Source of the DNA: Acanthococcus lagerstroemiae
Lineage: Eukaryota > Arthropoda > Insecta > Hemiptera > Eriococcidae
Reading direction: 5' to 3'
DNA: 64,000 nucleotides
Assembly: GCA_031841125.1 (NCBI GenBank)
Contig: CM063114.1
Span: 4,960,001 to 5,024,000 of the forward strand
A model generated the notes under the pieces. The model worked only from the letters and a program-made list of their open reading frames with translations. It was not told where the DNA came from and made no database searches. The position numbers and the translations under genes were made by a program. Positions 45,975 to 57,237 of the stretch are shown here, one piece after another (the stretch's first letter is position 1; each line of letters starts with the position of its first letter).

Positions 45975-48200
45975 ATCACAGCCGATTTTTCTATTGCCAA
46001 ACGGAGAGGGGGAGGATACCAGAAATATTACAGGCAGCTAGGTACGGCACAGTTCTATACAACCGGCCGCATGCAATCACCATTTTTCTGTGCATGCTGT
46101 CTATTTTATTGCGATTTGCCTCGATTCGGTGGGTGAATACTGGCTGGACTCCCATAGGACATAATGGCGTTCACAGTGCCCTCGATCATAGTCCTACGGG
46201 ATTTGTTGTCGTATCCATAGGTATTATGGACTACGGACAGCAGTCGCCGAAGCAGAGATTCCGATTTCTCACACATTTTATTGATGTGTGTGTCCCACTT
46301 AAGTTCGTTGTCAACAAACAACCCAAGGTATTTTATAACTTTCTTACTGTCCAAAATATGCCCATTACTTAATTGTATTGCTTGTGATTTTGGGGTGATC
46401 TTATTTTTAATGTCCCCAAAAAGATGATTACTTCTATTTTTTCTTTGTTACAGGTGAGACCAGGAGCCAGGAGTGTCTCATCTATCCTGTCCAGAGCTCC
46501 AGAAATAGCTTTTTCAAGTCCGTCACGAGAGTTGCCACGTACCAACATGATTGTATCATCCGCATAACACGTAAGATGACGACCAGTGGTGTGCAGCCCC
46601 TCCAGGACAAAGTTTTAGCCAATATTCCAGAGCACCGGACCAAGTACTGACCCCTGTGGGCAACCCTTAATCAGGAAAATACTGGCATTGCCACTACATA
46701 TTTCTCTGTTGGATGTGTAATTTTGAATGATCGTGATGAGGTAATCAGAAAATTGGAATCTCTTCAACTCCCCAATCAGGTGCCCCCAACTTAGGTTGTC
46801 AAAGGCCCCAGATACGTCAATTGAAGAGTAGCATTCCAAAGCGTACTATTCGCAAAATTGTGAAAAATGAGTTAGGAGCGCCATCTGGTAGTAAAACACG
46901 GCGCACATCAATGTACGCTACCAGTTTCTTACAGAAGTGCCTAGTCTATATATTATTTACATTCAAAGAGGCGACCTGGAAATTCTCCCGTTCCAGGAAA
47001 TTCTCCCGTTCCAAAACGTACTAACTGCACTGGCTGCTTATGTAGGACAAAATTCGCGTTTGATAAGAGTGTCGCTGATATTATTATTGTAGAAAACGAA
47101 ATTACTGCGCCAAAACGTGCTAATTGTTCAACTTTCCCTTCTTCTTTTCTATCTAGCTGAGGCCTGCGATACTTTGGCGATTGGGAACCAAGGGAAGTGT
47201 ATGAAGAAGAATTCAGTGTTGCCATTCACAAAAGAGAAAAACGAATCAGAGAGATCCGCGCAGTGGGCATTAATTTTTGTGTTTCTTGAAAAATTACAAT
47301 TTTGCAAATAGTACGTTTTGGAATGCTACTCTTCAATTGCAACTGCTGCCGTATACCATGATAGGTGTCTGTTGACGCGTACCTGGTCCAGGAAGCTATG
47401 CACTGCATCAACTGTGCTACATTTTTGACGGAAACCAAATTGTCTTCTAGACAGAATACTATTATTGCTAATGTGCTGATTAATTCTATTAACAGTTAGT
47501 CGTTCCAAAGTTTTTCCTAGTACAGGCAGGAGGGTGATTGGTCTGTACAATTTAACCTCATTGGGGTCTTTATTCTCCTTCAGAAGCCACACAACCTTCC
47601 CCGGCTTCCAGCAGTCAGGGAAGGTGAAGGTTTGAAGGCATCCTGTGAAAAGAATTACCAAAGTATTTCGATTTGATTTGTTGTAAATTTTCAGTATTTT
47701 GTAATTGATCTCATCCAGCCCTGGGGCTGAGCGATTTTTAGATTTTTTCAGCACATTAGTCACTTTATTGTCAGTTACATAGCTTCCTGATGGGGAGCTC
47801 CTCACAATGGAATCGAAGCCTAAAGAGATCGGTTTTTTGTCATGTTTTCCGAATTTGGCAGTTAGGAGAGAATCCTCATTAATTGCCGGAGGGCAGGAGC
47901 CAACTTTTCTAACCTGTGTCTTGTAGGGTTTTCCCCAGGCTGAGTCCGCTGTGACAAAGTCCCGCCAGGATTTCTTCTTGGCGTTCTTGATAAGGTGAGT
48001 CACCTGCTTCCTCTTTACCTTGCAGCGGTCCTACAATGCAACTCTCGTGTAGTGTCATTCTTAACTCTTTGTGTCTTGTGTCGCAGTTTCTTCAGCTCTT
48101 GGCATACAAGCTCAATTTCCTGCGTCCACCAGTAAGTTTTCTTTTTCACAGTTTTTGTGTTTGTTGAATGCCTGACTGCCGCCGAGAGAAGGTCTCAACC
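45975..48200 (-). mobile_element. LINE reverse transcriptase, nearly readable, minus strand
   Basis: In minus-strand order: the linker KKTYWWTQEIELVCQELKKL near 48150-48090, then SAPGLDEINYKILK, GKVVWLLKENKDPNEVKLYR, PITLLPVLGKTLERL and FGFRQKCSTVDAV. After the 510-bp insertion come DVSGAFDNLSW (motif A), CPQGSVLGPVLWN (motif B), CYADDTIMLV (motif C, YADD at 46566-46555) and KYLGLFVDNELKWDTH. The end GRLYRTVPYLAACN is near 46050. Catalytic residues are intact. There is one stop between motifs B and C and frame changes toward the 3' end. R1/I-related; no 5' or 3' UTR was recognised. Confidence 0.85.
46818..47339. mobile_element. 510-bp non-autonomous DNA transposon with ~38-bp TIRs, nested in a LINE
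   Basis: Insert 46824-47333. AAGAGTAGCATTCCAAAGCG at the left continues to GCAAAATTGT, and the right end is its inverse with two changes. CAATTG flanks both sides (46818-46823, 47334-47339); because it is palindromic, the exact duplication length (2, 4 or 6) is ambiguous. The host reading frame is continuous if the insert and one CAATTG are skipped. No transposase. Confidence 0.85.
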
Positions 48201-51200
48201 TCTCCACTTCCACCCTGCACTCGCGTTTTTGTGGTGCCCCTGTTCAAGCCGAGCAACAAGATGGAAGGGTGTGGTTTTAGTCACTGCGGAAGTCGGCTAA
48301 AAAAAAAGTGTAAGAGGGTCCAGTCAAGGCAAGTATGCGGAGGAACTGCAGAAAGGCATACTATACCAGATAGGGACAGAGACAGGTTACCTATCCTGTG
48401 TGTGGTAGTGGAAGACTGAAGTACATAGGATGTTTCAAAAGTAAGGTAACACTTTTTTCTTCTCTGCTATGGGTAACGTTGGCGCACTGAAATTTTGAGG
48501 GAATGTCTAGAGTGTCTCCAGACAGATATTCTATTTTATTTTTATTTTGAGTACCTAGGCGTCATGGACTAAGGACAATATTTGGAAAAGATAGAGTGGG
48601 ACCTTAAAGAAATGGGTGTAGCTGGTGACCATCTATCCTAATCATTGTTGTTATGCCTTCCCCTCACTGTGACGGTGTCAAATCCCTCCCACCCAACAAA
48701 GAAGCTTAAAAATATCAGGATTACATTGTGTAATGTAAGAATATATTCCTAATAACATAATATAATCAACTCAGAGCAGACGAAAATGAAGGTCCCTGAG
48801 CCGCTGAAGGAGAGACATCTTGACTTTAAAAGTCGATAACTCGACTTCTAGTTGCGCAAAAAAATCGATTCTAACGCCAAAAGGTATAGTTTGACTTCCT
48901 CCACCAGACTGCGCTAAACTCCCAATTTTCGTCGTTGTGGAATAAGGGCACTTGATGCGCAAAAACCCGCCAATTACCCGGCGGAAAAGTTACCCTTTTG
49001 TAACCCTTGTAACTGGCTGGATTTTGCGCATCGTGCAGCTTGGAATCCGACCCTATTAATATTATTACCTGTCATTTTTCCTGTTTCTTTTGATTTGATA
49101 AGATGTTTGAAAGTTGATTGTAGAAGTTATCACATTTCTTTTCTTCTGAGGCTGCAAGTGCGTATATCTGGTACATTGTTAATATTCTAATTCGCCTAAA
49201 TTGGAATTTGGCTTACGCTATTCTATCAGATATCCCTTTAAATTTTAGGAAATGTTTATCAAGTTTTCCATCAATCCAAAAAATCCACACCCCTTGGATA
49301 TGGTTATTTCCAATGTAGCAAGAGCGAAAAGGAGTTTCGTCGATAACGCCAGGGTATATGAAGGCCGCTGGTCATCGCTGTGCAGTCTAGTTTTGTATGC
49401 GATAAACTGTGCGTTTTCAAAGCGATTTTGCTGCTATGTTTAGTGTTTTGGTATGTTTGTGTGTTCGTAGTGGAATGAACGTCATTATTCTATAATTCGT
49501 GCGTCTCTTAGTGCGAATTTCGTTTCTGTAATATGTTCCCCCATTCATTCTCATTTTCAATAGACTTATTACGTTTATTTTCAATTTTTCTAAGACTGTT
49601 TTTAGTTCGAGTATTTTTTCGTGGTCAAAGTACGAGTTTTAAAGCTAGCTACTGTTCTGGGGTAAATGGTCGAAATTGTCTTAATTTCAACCAGACTTAC
49701 CTGGCGATAAATTTGACTGTATATTGGTGTTCTATTACATCTCACTGAATTCTGTTGGACGTGTTGGGAGGGGGCACCTCTCAGACTTCCAACGATTCAT
49801 TTTACTAGTTTGAAGTTTGTTCTCTTCCCTAGGCAATGCTGTAGAACTATTTAGCTCGTCTTTCCTTCCGATTTCATTCGGATGCGAAGTATACAACATT
49901 TCTGTGTAGTTCAGAAATATCGACGTTCGACGAGCTAACAAATTTTAAACATGCGATAAATTCCAAAGAAGAAATTCGTATCGCAACAATGGAGATGCTT
50001 CGAAACAAGGCGATTAAGGTATCGTGCCAACATCACCAACTGCGCCAGACTAATAAACGTGTTCCAGAGAGGAAGTATCGTGCCGCTCAAGGAGTAAGAT
50101 GTTTTAGACGTTTTTCGAAATCAAAATTTATGGCCGCGGTAAAGGCTACCTCACGAGGTGTCCGGCTTCTCCGTGTATTTTCCGACAGCAAAGCCTCTAC
50201 CTTTTCTTTTATAGAGAACGGAAAGGGGAATTTCCATAATGATTTTGATACATTATTGCCCTTTTAACGGAACCACCGCGTCGTTTCTGACATGGCTCAG
50301 AGATCTGGGTGGAGTTTTCGGATAATATTAGAAGCAAGTTGTAAGAGTAAACACATTCGTAGGGGAAATGTTGCCAAACAAAGCATGTCTTCTGTTAGCG
50401 AAGGTGTACTGGAGGGAAACCTCGAATTACCCATTTTTCGTGTTCTTCGCTCTAAAATAGCCCGTTTTTCATATACTTGTTCAAGGTCTAGCCCCCCTTC
50501 TATATCCGAAAATTCCTGGGCATGCTGCTGTCTGTTCGTGTCGTGGGAATTGATTTCTAAGGATATAAAACTTAATTTTATCATTGCTTTGCTTAACTAC
50601 AAGTGAAAAAAGGTCTCAAATTTTCCCCGGTTTTCTCGTTCGCAGATTTTTCGCAAACATATTTTACTATATTCAAAAATTTTGAGAGAAGTTGGTTAGA
50701 TCATTTTATACGAATTCGAACGAAAAATAGCATTTTCTGCAATCGACCTCTCCTGGCTCTGCCAAAACTGGAACAGACAGTTGTGGACGCTGAGATGATA
50801 ACTGGTGAAGGAATGAAGTTAGTTATGTGAATCAACACAGCTCATAGGAAGCGAGATTTTCACGGTTTTCCGAGGCGAATTTCCTTTTTCTGACGAGCCT
50901 CGAATTCACGGACAGTGTCGAGCGAGGCGTGACCTAGCGGTAGCGGGCCTTTAGGACTCCGATGAATCACGAACTCGTCGGCGGGCGAGAAGCGATGTCA
51001 GATGCAAATGTTCCACGCGCTCACAGATATTCTTTATGAGAAGCCCTTATATATACATAAAAGTAGTGATAGCAAGCGATCAAATGCTCGCTAATAAATC
51101 CTTAGCATTTCTCGGAAATTTTCAGCAAATTCTTCGAGAAGAAATGCTCGATTTTGAAAGAACTTACTTTGTGACATATGCACGCTAAAGTGGCACTTAC

Positions 51201-51402
51201 TTTATCCTCTTTTCTTTTCGATTTTCGCTACCATACGTGTTCGAGCTGAGTATTAGAAGAAAGCTCTCACGTGGATGGGCCCGCGAGAGAAAAACTGATT
51301 TTTAAAAATACGTTTTACTTCGTCTGTCCGCTCTTACGTTATCTTTTATGTTAGGTCCAAATTGTAGAGGTCGATTGCAGCAAACGCTATTTCCTGTTCA
51401 AA
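48201..51402. other. Unassigned intergenic DNA
   Basis: No recognised gene or repeat. A 92-codon + frame at 49989-50267 and a 104-codon frame at 50292-50606 have no familiar motif and no supporting splice context. Confidence 0.4.
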
Positions 51403-51779
51403 TTTGTCTGGATTGACCAAACCATTTTCCTCGAAATTGTTGAAAAAAATTCTTGCTAAGCCTCTGCGAATCGAACCATTTCCCTTCTCCTAAAATATAC
51501 TATAAAGCTAAGCTGCTGATCGAAGTAATGATGAAAGGAAATTTACAACCTTAGAAATTGTTCCTTGTGATACTAACCGACAACAGCGTACCAGGAACGA
51601 AATTATGCAAATGGAGGGAGCAGTCCTTCAAAAATTATGCAGAACGAATCATTTTCGAGCGAAGAGCGCGAAAAACACTTAACACATTTAGGTTTAAAAT
51701 TCCAAAGTCGGTGGCACGTTCCAGCCCCTTGTTGTGAGAAGGGAACATTTTTTCACTCTGGAATGAACTAGATTTTAGT

Positions 51780-52262
51780 CGCTGAAGACGACCGTTTGTC
51801 CCATCTTGGTCCGATCATCACCATCGGTCCTTATACTGAATGACTGACATCAGTTTCCACTCGGTCCGGTCCTCCGCGCTGCATAAGGCCTGTTCTAATG
51901 GCTAGTTGCAGATCTCCTCGACCTGTGGCAAGTGGCCCTTTGACTTTTCCCAGGTTGTCAAAAGGTCTGCGGATGATGGGTCCGTTATCCTTATTGCGTT
52001 TCTATCCTCTCGGAGATCCGATCGGGGAACTAAAGTAAGATGTCCTAACATGGTCACCGTTAATCTTTCTCTTCTTCTCGCTCGGTCCTCCTACGTTCGA
52101 CATTTGACGGGACAGCTGTCCGGCTACTCGATCCGCCTTCTCAGCTGCCCCCCTAAAGTGCTCTCGGAACAGCAACTTCCCGTCGAACCACAGCCCCGGT
52201 ACTTCAGAGCTGTACAGAGCCCAATTTTCACACCTTTTCAAACGAAGGTGGGTATATTGACA
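51780..52262 (-). mobile_element. R1-type LINE RT fragment in duplication copy A
   Basis: The minus-strand frame VPGLWFDGKLLFREHFRGAA, then EKADRVAGQLSRQMSNVGG and PSEKKRK, is the post-palm region of R1-type reverse transcriptases. After that it becomes unreadable. Confidence 0.8.
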
Positions 52263-52534
52263 GTGATTATAGCTTGGTAATAATGAAATGCCGGCTTCAA
52301 TTGAAGAAACTTGGTAGAAAATAAGACGTAAAAAGTTGGATTTTGAAAAAGTTGGAAAATATTAATACTAGAGAGAAATATAGAATTAGAGGCTGCAAAA
52401 ACACAGGAAGTTAACAGTGTGGAAAAGGAGTGGGGTAAAATAATGGAGGGAATATTATAAAGTCAGCAGAATAAAATCTAGGTAAAACTAAGAGAGAAGA
52501 TAAAAAAAAAAACTCTTGAGTATGTGAATAGTTT

Positions 52535-53235
52535 GAGAGTCTGAAGCATGTTCTAAAGGGTAGCTACAAAAACAAACTAAAAAGCTCAATATTCAACTCT
52601 TGCGTGATACCAACCTTAACCTACGGCGCACAAACTTGGTCCCTAACACTCGCCCAGGAAAACAAAATAAAATCCGCCCAAAATAAAATGGAAAGATCGA
52701 TACTAAAAATTAAACTAACAGATAAAATCCCAATCAAGAGCATTAAGTACAAACTAAGATGGAATCTAAATTCAATACACGTGATTCGAAGACTCAAGTG
52801 GGACTGGGCAGGACATGTTGGAAGGATGAGCGACGACAGATGGACTTACAAATTAACTTTTTGGCAACCATACAAAAAAAGAAGAAGTGGACGTCAGAAA
52901 ATCACTTGGCGAGATGACCTAGACAGGTTTTTAAAGAGTAAAAACAATTTTCACAGGGTAACCTGGGATAGATCAGAGTGGAACAGGCTGAGGGAGGCCT
53001 ATGCCCAAAAAGAGGGTCTGGTGGGGTGAACCGAAGTTTGGTTGTTAGTACTACCATAATAATTACCAAAATACAGAAGTATAAATATTTGTAAAACCAC
53101 CAAAAAAGGCTTAATAAATGTGAATAGTATCATAAAGAAAAAAGAGAAAATCTGAGTGAGTACAAGAAATACTATAGCCATTGTTACATATAGTGTATTA
53201 TGATAAAAATAAAGTTAACTTACTGTATTATTAAT
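52535..53235 (+). mobile_element. LINE C-terminus and 3' UTR in duplication copy A
   Basis: Open frame from about 52540 to TGA at 53027-53029 encodes CVIPTLTYGAQTWSLT, RLKWDWAGHVGRMSDDRW, KITWRDDLDRFLK and WDRSEWNRLREAYAQ. This is the conserved end of insect endonuclease-RT LINEs. No stops over about 160 codons. A 3' UTR of about 200 bp follows. 5'-truncated. Confidence 0.85.
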
Positions 53236-53320
53236 AATCGAACTGTTATATTGAATGTGGTGGGTCGAGGAACACCGAGACGCCTACGCAAAAGTGTTTC
53301 TTGGCTCCTTAAATGTAAAA

Positions 53321-54200
53321 TGGAAATAAAAAGAGTATTACTTCAAGCAGAAATAAAAAGGGTTAAGAACAAAAAGAAGCAGTCAATATAAATAAGAAAG
53401 GGTATTACAATAGAAAAGTAAAAGTTAGAGAGTTGGGGAAGGATTAGTGGTAATAAGGGGAGAGGTTAGAATGGAGATGAGAGAAGTGGACAGAATAGGG
53501 GGAGATCAATTTAAGGGGGATATTAAAAGCTTGAGATATTAAAGAAGAAAGCTAGTAATTAAGATGACTAGTGATTATTAACTTAAAAATACAGAATACA
53601 TTTAAAATTGAAGGAGATGGATATATGAAAAAAGGGGAAGCGGTGAGCTTTATAAAGTATATTTAACTTACCAAAGCCAGAAAGATATAATGTAAAAATT
53701 TGTTTTCTTTAATTTCGTCAAAAATTTAATAGATCAATTTAGAAGAATTAAGATAATTAGTGCAGAATTAGGGATGATCAGTTTGATGATTAGAAAAATT
53801 TGAGAGGTAGGGAAAGTGTTAGCTTAAAAATTGGGAGTGATAGCTTGAGATAAATGTATTTGAAAATAATAAAGGACAAAAAATTGGGAATTCGATATTT
53901 GAAATTTGGAAAATTAAAAGATGAAGGAAAATATTAGGAAGAATCAAAGAAATTAGAATTTTATAAAAGTAATTTTAAACAAAAATAATTGGAATCAAAT
54001 GTTCTTGGGAAATATGTAGAGTGTAGCATTGTATGATATGAAACGTGAATAAGAACCAGAGGGAAGGATCGAAGCTTTTGTATTGGTGCTAAGGCGGATA
54101 CTTAGCATCAAATGGGAGATAAAAGTTAAGAAATGGAGGTATTTAAAGAGGGAAAGGTATAATGGAATTTTTTGGAAATCTGAGGAAAATATGGGCTAAT
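53321..54200 (+). mobile_element. Eroded RTE-type LINE following copy A
   Basis: Aligns in order with 57240-58900 but with many deletions (about 880 bp against 1660). Shared landmarks: GCAGAATTAGG(G)GATGATCAGTTT near 53763, TTCTTGG followed by GTAGAGTGTAGCATTGTATG near 54000-54033, and GGATCGAAGCTTTTGT at about 54066. No open frame. Confidence 0.75.
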
Positions 54201-55312
54201 TGGATCAGGTAAAAAATGGAGAAGAAAAAAGGAGAAAAAAAGGTAGGGAAAAAAAAGAAAAATGTAAAATTAAATTAAGAAAAAAAGGTAAACGAAAAAG
54301 AAAGAATGAAAAATGGAAAATGAAATCAAAGGAATGATGATAACCATTTCCCGCATAGCAATTAATAACGGGAAAACATTTTTGTAAATAATCTTTCGAA
54401 TTGCTTATCTTTTCATTAAGAATCAATTTCATATTGCAGATCATTCATTGTACATTAACAGACCTGCTAAATCAACCCAGACCATTGTAGTACATATTGA
54501 ATGCTTGCAAAGCGGCACTTTCTTTTGTCCGAAAAATACTTTCGTTTGATGCATTTTGAGCTTTTTTGGTGACGCAAGTAAGTGCCATCACAAATCATAC
54601 GATACGGTTTTGAATCATGCTGCAAACCAAATCGCTGCAATCACATTATTTGAATTACAGGTGCGCAATTTGAAAAGAAACACGACTAGTGCTTCAGTTA
54701 CACTACGGCACTCTGAGTTTCGCATAGATTTTAACCTGACCTCAAATCATTCATATTTTCCCAGGTCAAGCCTGTAAGAACTTGGAGTCGTACATCAGAC
54801 ATCGAAAAATCGCCTAGTCCATTCTGAATAATTTTATCAACATGGGTGCTCAACTGCTCCATAAACTGTGTCACTTGAGTCACAGGTATTGCACAGGAGT
54901 TGAATGATGATTCACGAGCTTCTTCCTCTATTCTTTCCTTTCTTCTTCAATCAGTCTTCTATTTTTTTTTTGCATTACTTCTTGCAACTTCATAATAATT
55001 ATCATTCTGAAAGTAATATACCTATAGTATGCAGTACAGGACGCGTAGGAAGGAAGTGTAGCCCGTGTAGTATGATTTTTTCGTCGCGAAAGAGCACGAA
55101 CCAGCTTGGTGGTTCGACCGTTCGTGCGTGCTACCAGCACTGCAACGCTACGCGGCGCGCGTTCAGCGAAGTACCCGCCAAAAACTGCGTATTCTCGCGT
55201 TCTTTAAAAAATTCCAAAAAAATGATGCACCAACTCATTCGATTTGAATTTTTTATACATATTCTAGATAGTTCAGGCAAAGTCTAGTATTTTTTTCGAA
55301 CCGCCTACGCTC
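54201..55312. other. Unassigned spacer between duplication copies
   Basis: Purine-rich GGAAAAAA stretches at 54215-54330, then unassigned DNA. A short GC-rich patch lies at about 55040-55160. Confidence 0.4.
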
Positions 55313-57237
55313 TTTGTCTGGATTGACCAAACCATTCTCCTCGAAATTGTTGAATGTATTAAAAAAATTCTTGCTAAGCCTCTGCGAATCGGACCATTTC
55401 CCTTCTCCTAAAATATACTATAAAGCTAAGCTGCTGATCGAAGTAATGATGAAAGGAAATTTACAACCTTAGAAATTGTTCCTTGTGATACTAACCGACA
55501 ACAGCGTACCAGGAACGAAATTATGCAAATGGAGGGAGCAGTCCTTGAAAAATTATGCAGAACGAATCATTTTCGAGCGAAGAGCGCGAAAAACACTTAA
55601 CACATTTAGGTTTAAAATTCCAAAGTCGGTGGCACGTTCCAGCCCCTTGTTGTGAGAAGGGAACATTTTTTCACTCTGGAATGAACTAGATTTTAGTCGC
55701 TGAAGACGACCGTTTGTCCCATCTTGGTCCGATCATCACCATCGGTCCTTATACTGAATGACTGACATCAGTTTCCACTCGGTCCGGTCCTCCGCGCTGC
55801 ATAAGGCCTGTTCTAATGGCTAGTTGCAGATCTCCTCGACCTGTGGCAAGTGGCCCTTTGACTTTTCCCAGGTTGTCAAAAGGTCTGCGGATGATGGGTC
55901 CGTTATCCTTATTGCGTTTCTATCCTCTCGGAGATCCGATCGGGGAACTAAAGTAAGATGTCCTAACATGGTCACCGTAAATCTTTCTCTTCTTCTCGCT
56001 CGGTCCTCCTACGTTCGACATTAGACGGGACAGCTGTCCGGCTACTTGATCCGCCTTCTCAGCTGCCCCCCTAAAGTGCTCTCGGAACAGCAACTTCCCG
56101 TCGAACCACAGCCCCGGTACTTCAGAGATGTACAGAGCCCAATTTTCATACCTTTTCAAACGAAGGTGGGTATATTGACAGTGATTATAGCTTGGTAATA
56201 ATGAAATGCCGGCTTCAATTGAAGAAACTTGGTTGAAAAGAAGACGTAAAAAGATGAATTTTGAAAAAGTTGGAAAATACTAATACTAGAGAGAAATATA
56301 GAATTAGAGGCTGCAAAAACACAGGAAGTTAACAGTGTGGAAAAGGAGTGGGGTAAAATAATGGAGGGAATATTATAAAGTCAGCAGAATAAAATCTAGG
56401 TAAAACTAAGAGAGAAGATAAAAAAAAAACTCTTGAGTATGTGAATAGTTTGAGAGTCTGAAGCATGTTCTAAAGGGTAGCTACAAAAACAAACTAAAAA
56501 GCTCAATATTCAACTCTTGCGTGATACCAACCTTAACCTACGGCGCACAAACTTGGTCCCTAACACTCGCCCAGGAAAACAAAATAAAATCCGCCCAAAA
56601 TAAAATGGAAAGATCGATACTAAAAATTAAACTAACAGATAAAATCCCAATAAAGAGCATTAAGTACAAACTAAGATGGAATCTAAATTCAATACACGTG
56701 ATTCGAAGACTCAAGTGGGACTGGGCAGGACATGTTGGAAGGATGAGCGACGACAGATGGACTTACAAATTAACTTTTTGGCAACCATACAAAAAAAGAA
56801 GAAGTGGACGTCAGAAAATCACTTGGCGAGATGACCTAGACAGGTTTTTAAAGAGTAAAAACAATTTTCAGAGGGTAACCTGGGATAGATCAGAGTGGAA
56901 CAGGCTGAGGGAGGCCTATGCCCAAAAACAGGGCCTGGTGGGGTGAACCGGAGTTTGGTCGTTAGTACTACCATAATAATTACCAAAATACAGAAGTATA
57001 AATATTTGTAAAACCACCAAAAAATGCTTAATAAATGTGAATAGTATCATAAGGAAAAAAGAGAAAATCTGAGTGAGTACAAGAAATACTATAGCCATTG
57101 TTACATATAGTGTATTATGATAAAAATAAAGTTAACTTACTGTATTATTAATAATCGAACTGTTATATTGAATGTGGTGGGTCGAGGAACACCGAGACGC
57201 CTACGCAAAAGTGTTTCTTGGCTCCTTAAATGTAAAA
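55313..57237 (+). repeat. 1.9-kb direct duplication, copy B
   Basis: Second copy of 51403-53320, same orientation and order. The R1 fragment (-) is at about 55700-56180 and the LINE C-terminus (+) ends with TGA at 56944-56946. Confidence 0.95.
56452..57150 (+). mobile_element. LINE C-terminus and 3' UTR in duplication copy B
   Basis: Same open frame as in copy A, with only a handful of amino-acid changes near its end (FHRVTW against FQRVTW, AQKEG against AQKQG). The frame is intact in both copies, consistent with a very recent duplication. Confidence 0.85.

Larger units (their letters stand above)
51403..53320 (+). repeat. 1.9-kb direct duplication, copy A
   Basis: Starts at TTTGTCTGGATTGACC and ends at CTCCTTAAATGTAAAA. 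It matches 55313-57237 almost base for base (offset about 3.9 kb), with a few substitutions and one insertion of about 7 bp near its start. It contains an R1 fragment (-) and an endonuclease-RT type LINE 3' end (+). Confidence 0.95.

Noticed and set aside
50925..51000. tRNA-like stretch (GTGACCTAGCGGTAGCGGGC)
   Set aside because: Some A-box similarity, but no B box at proper distance and no cloverleaf could be drawn.
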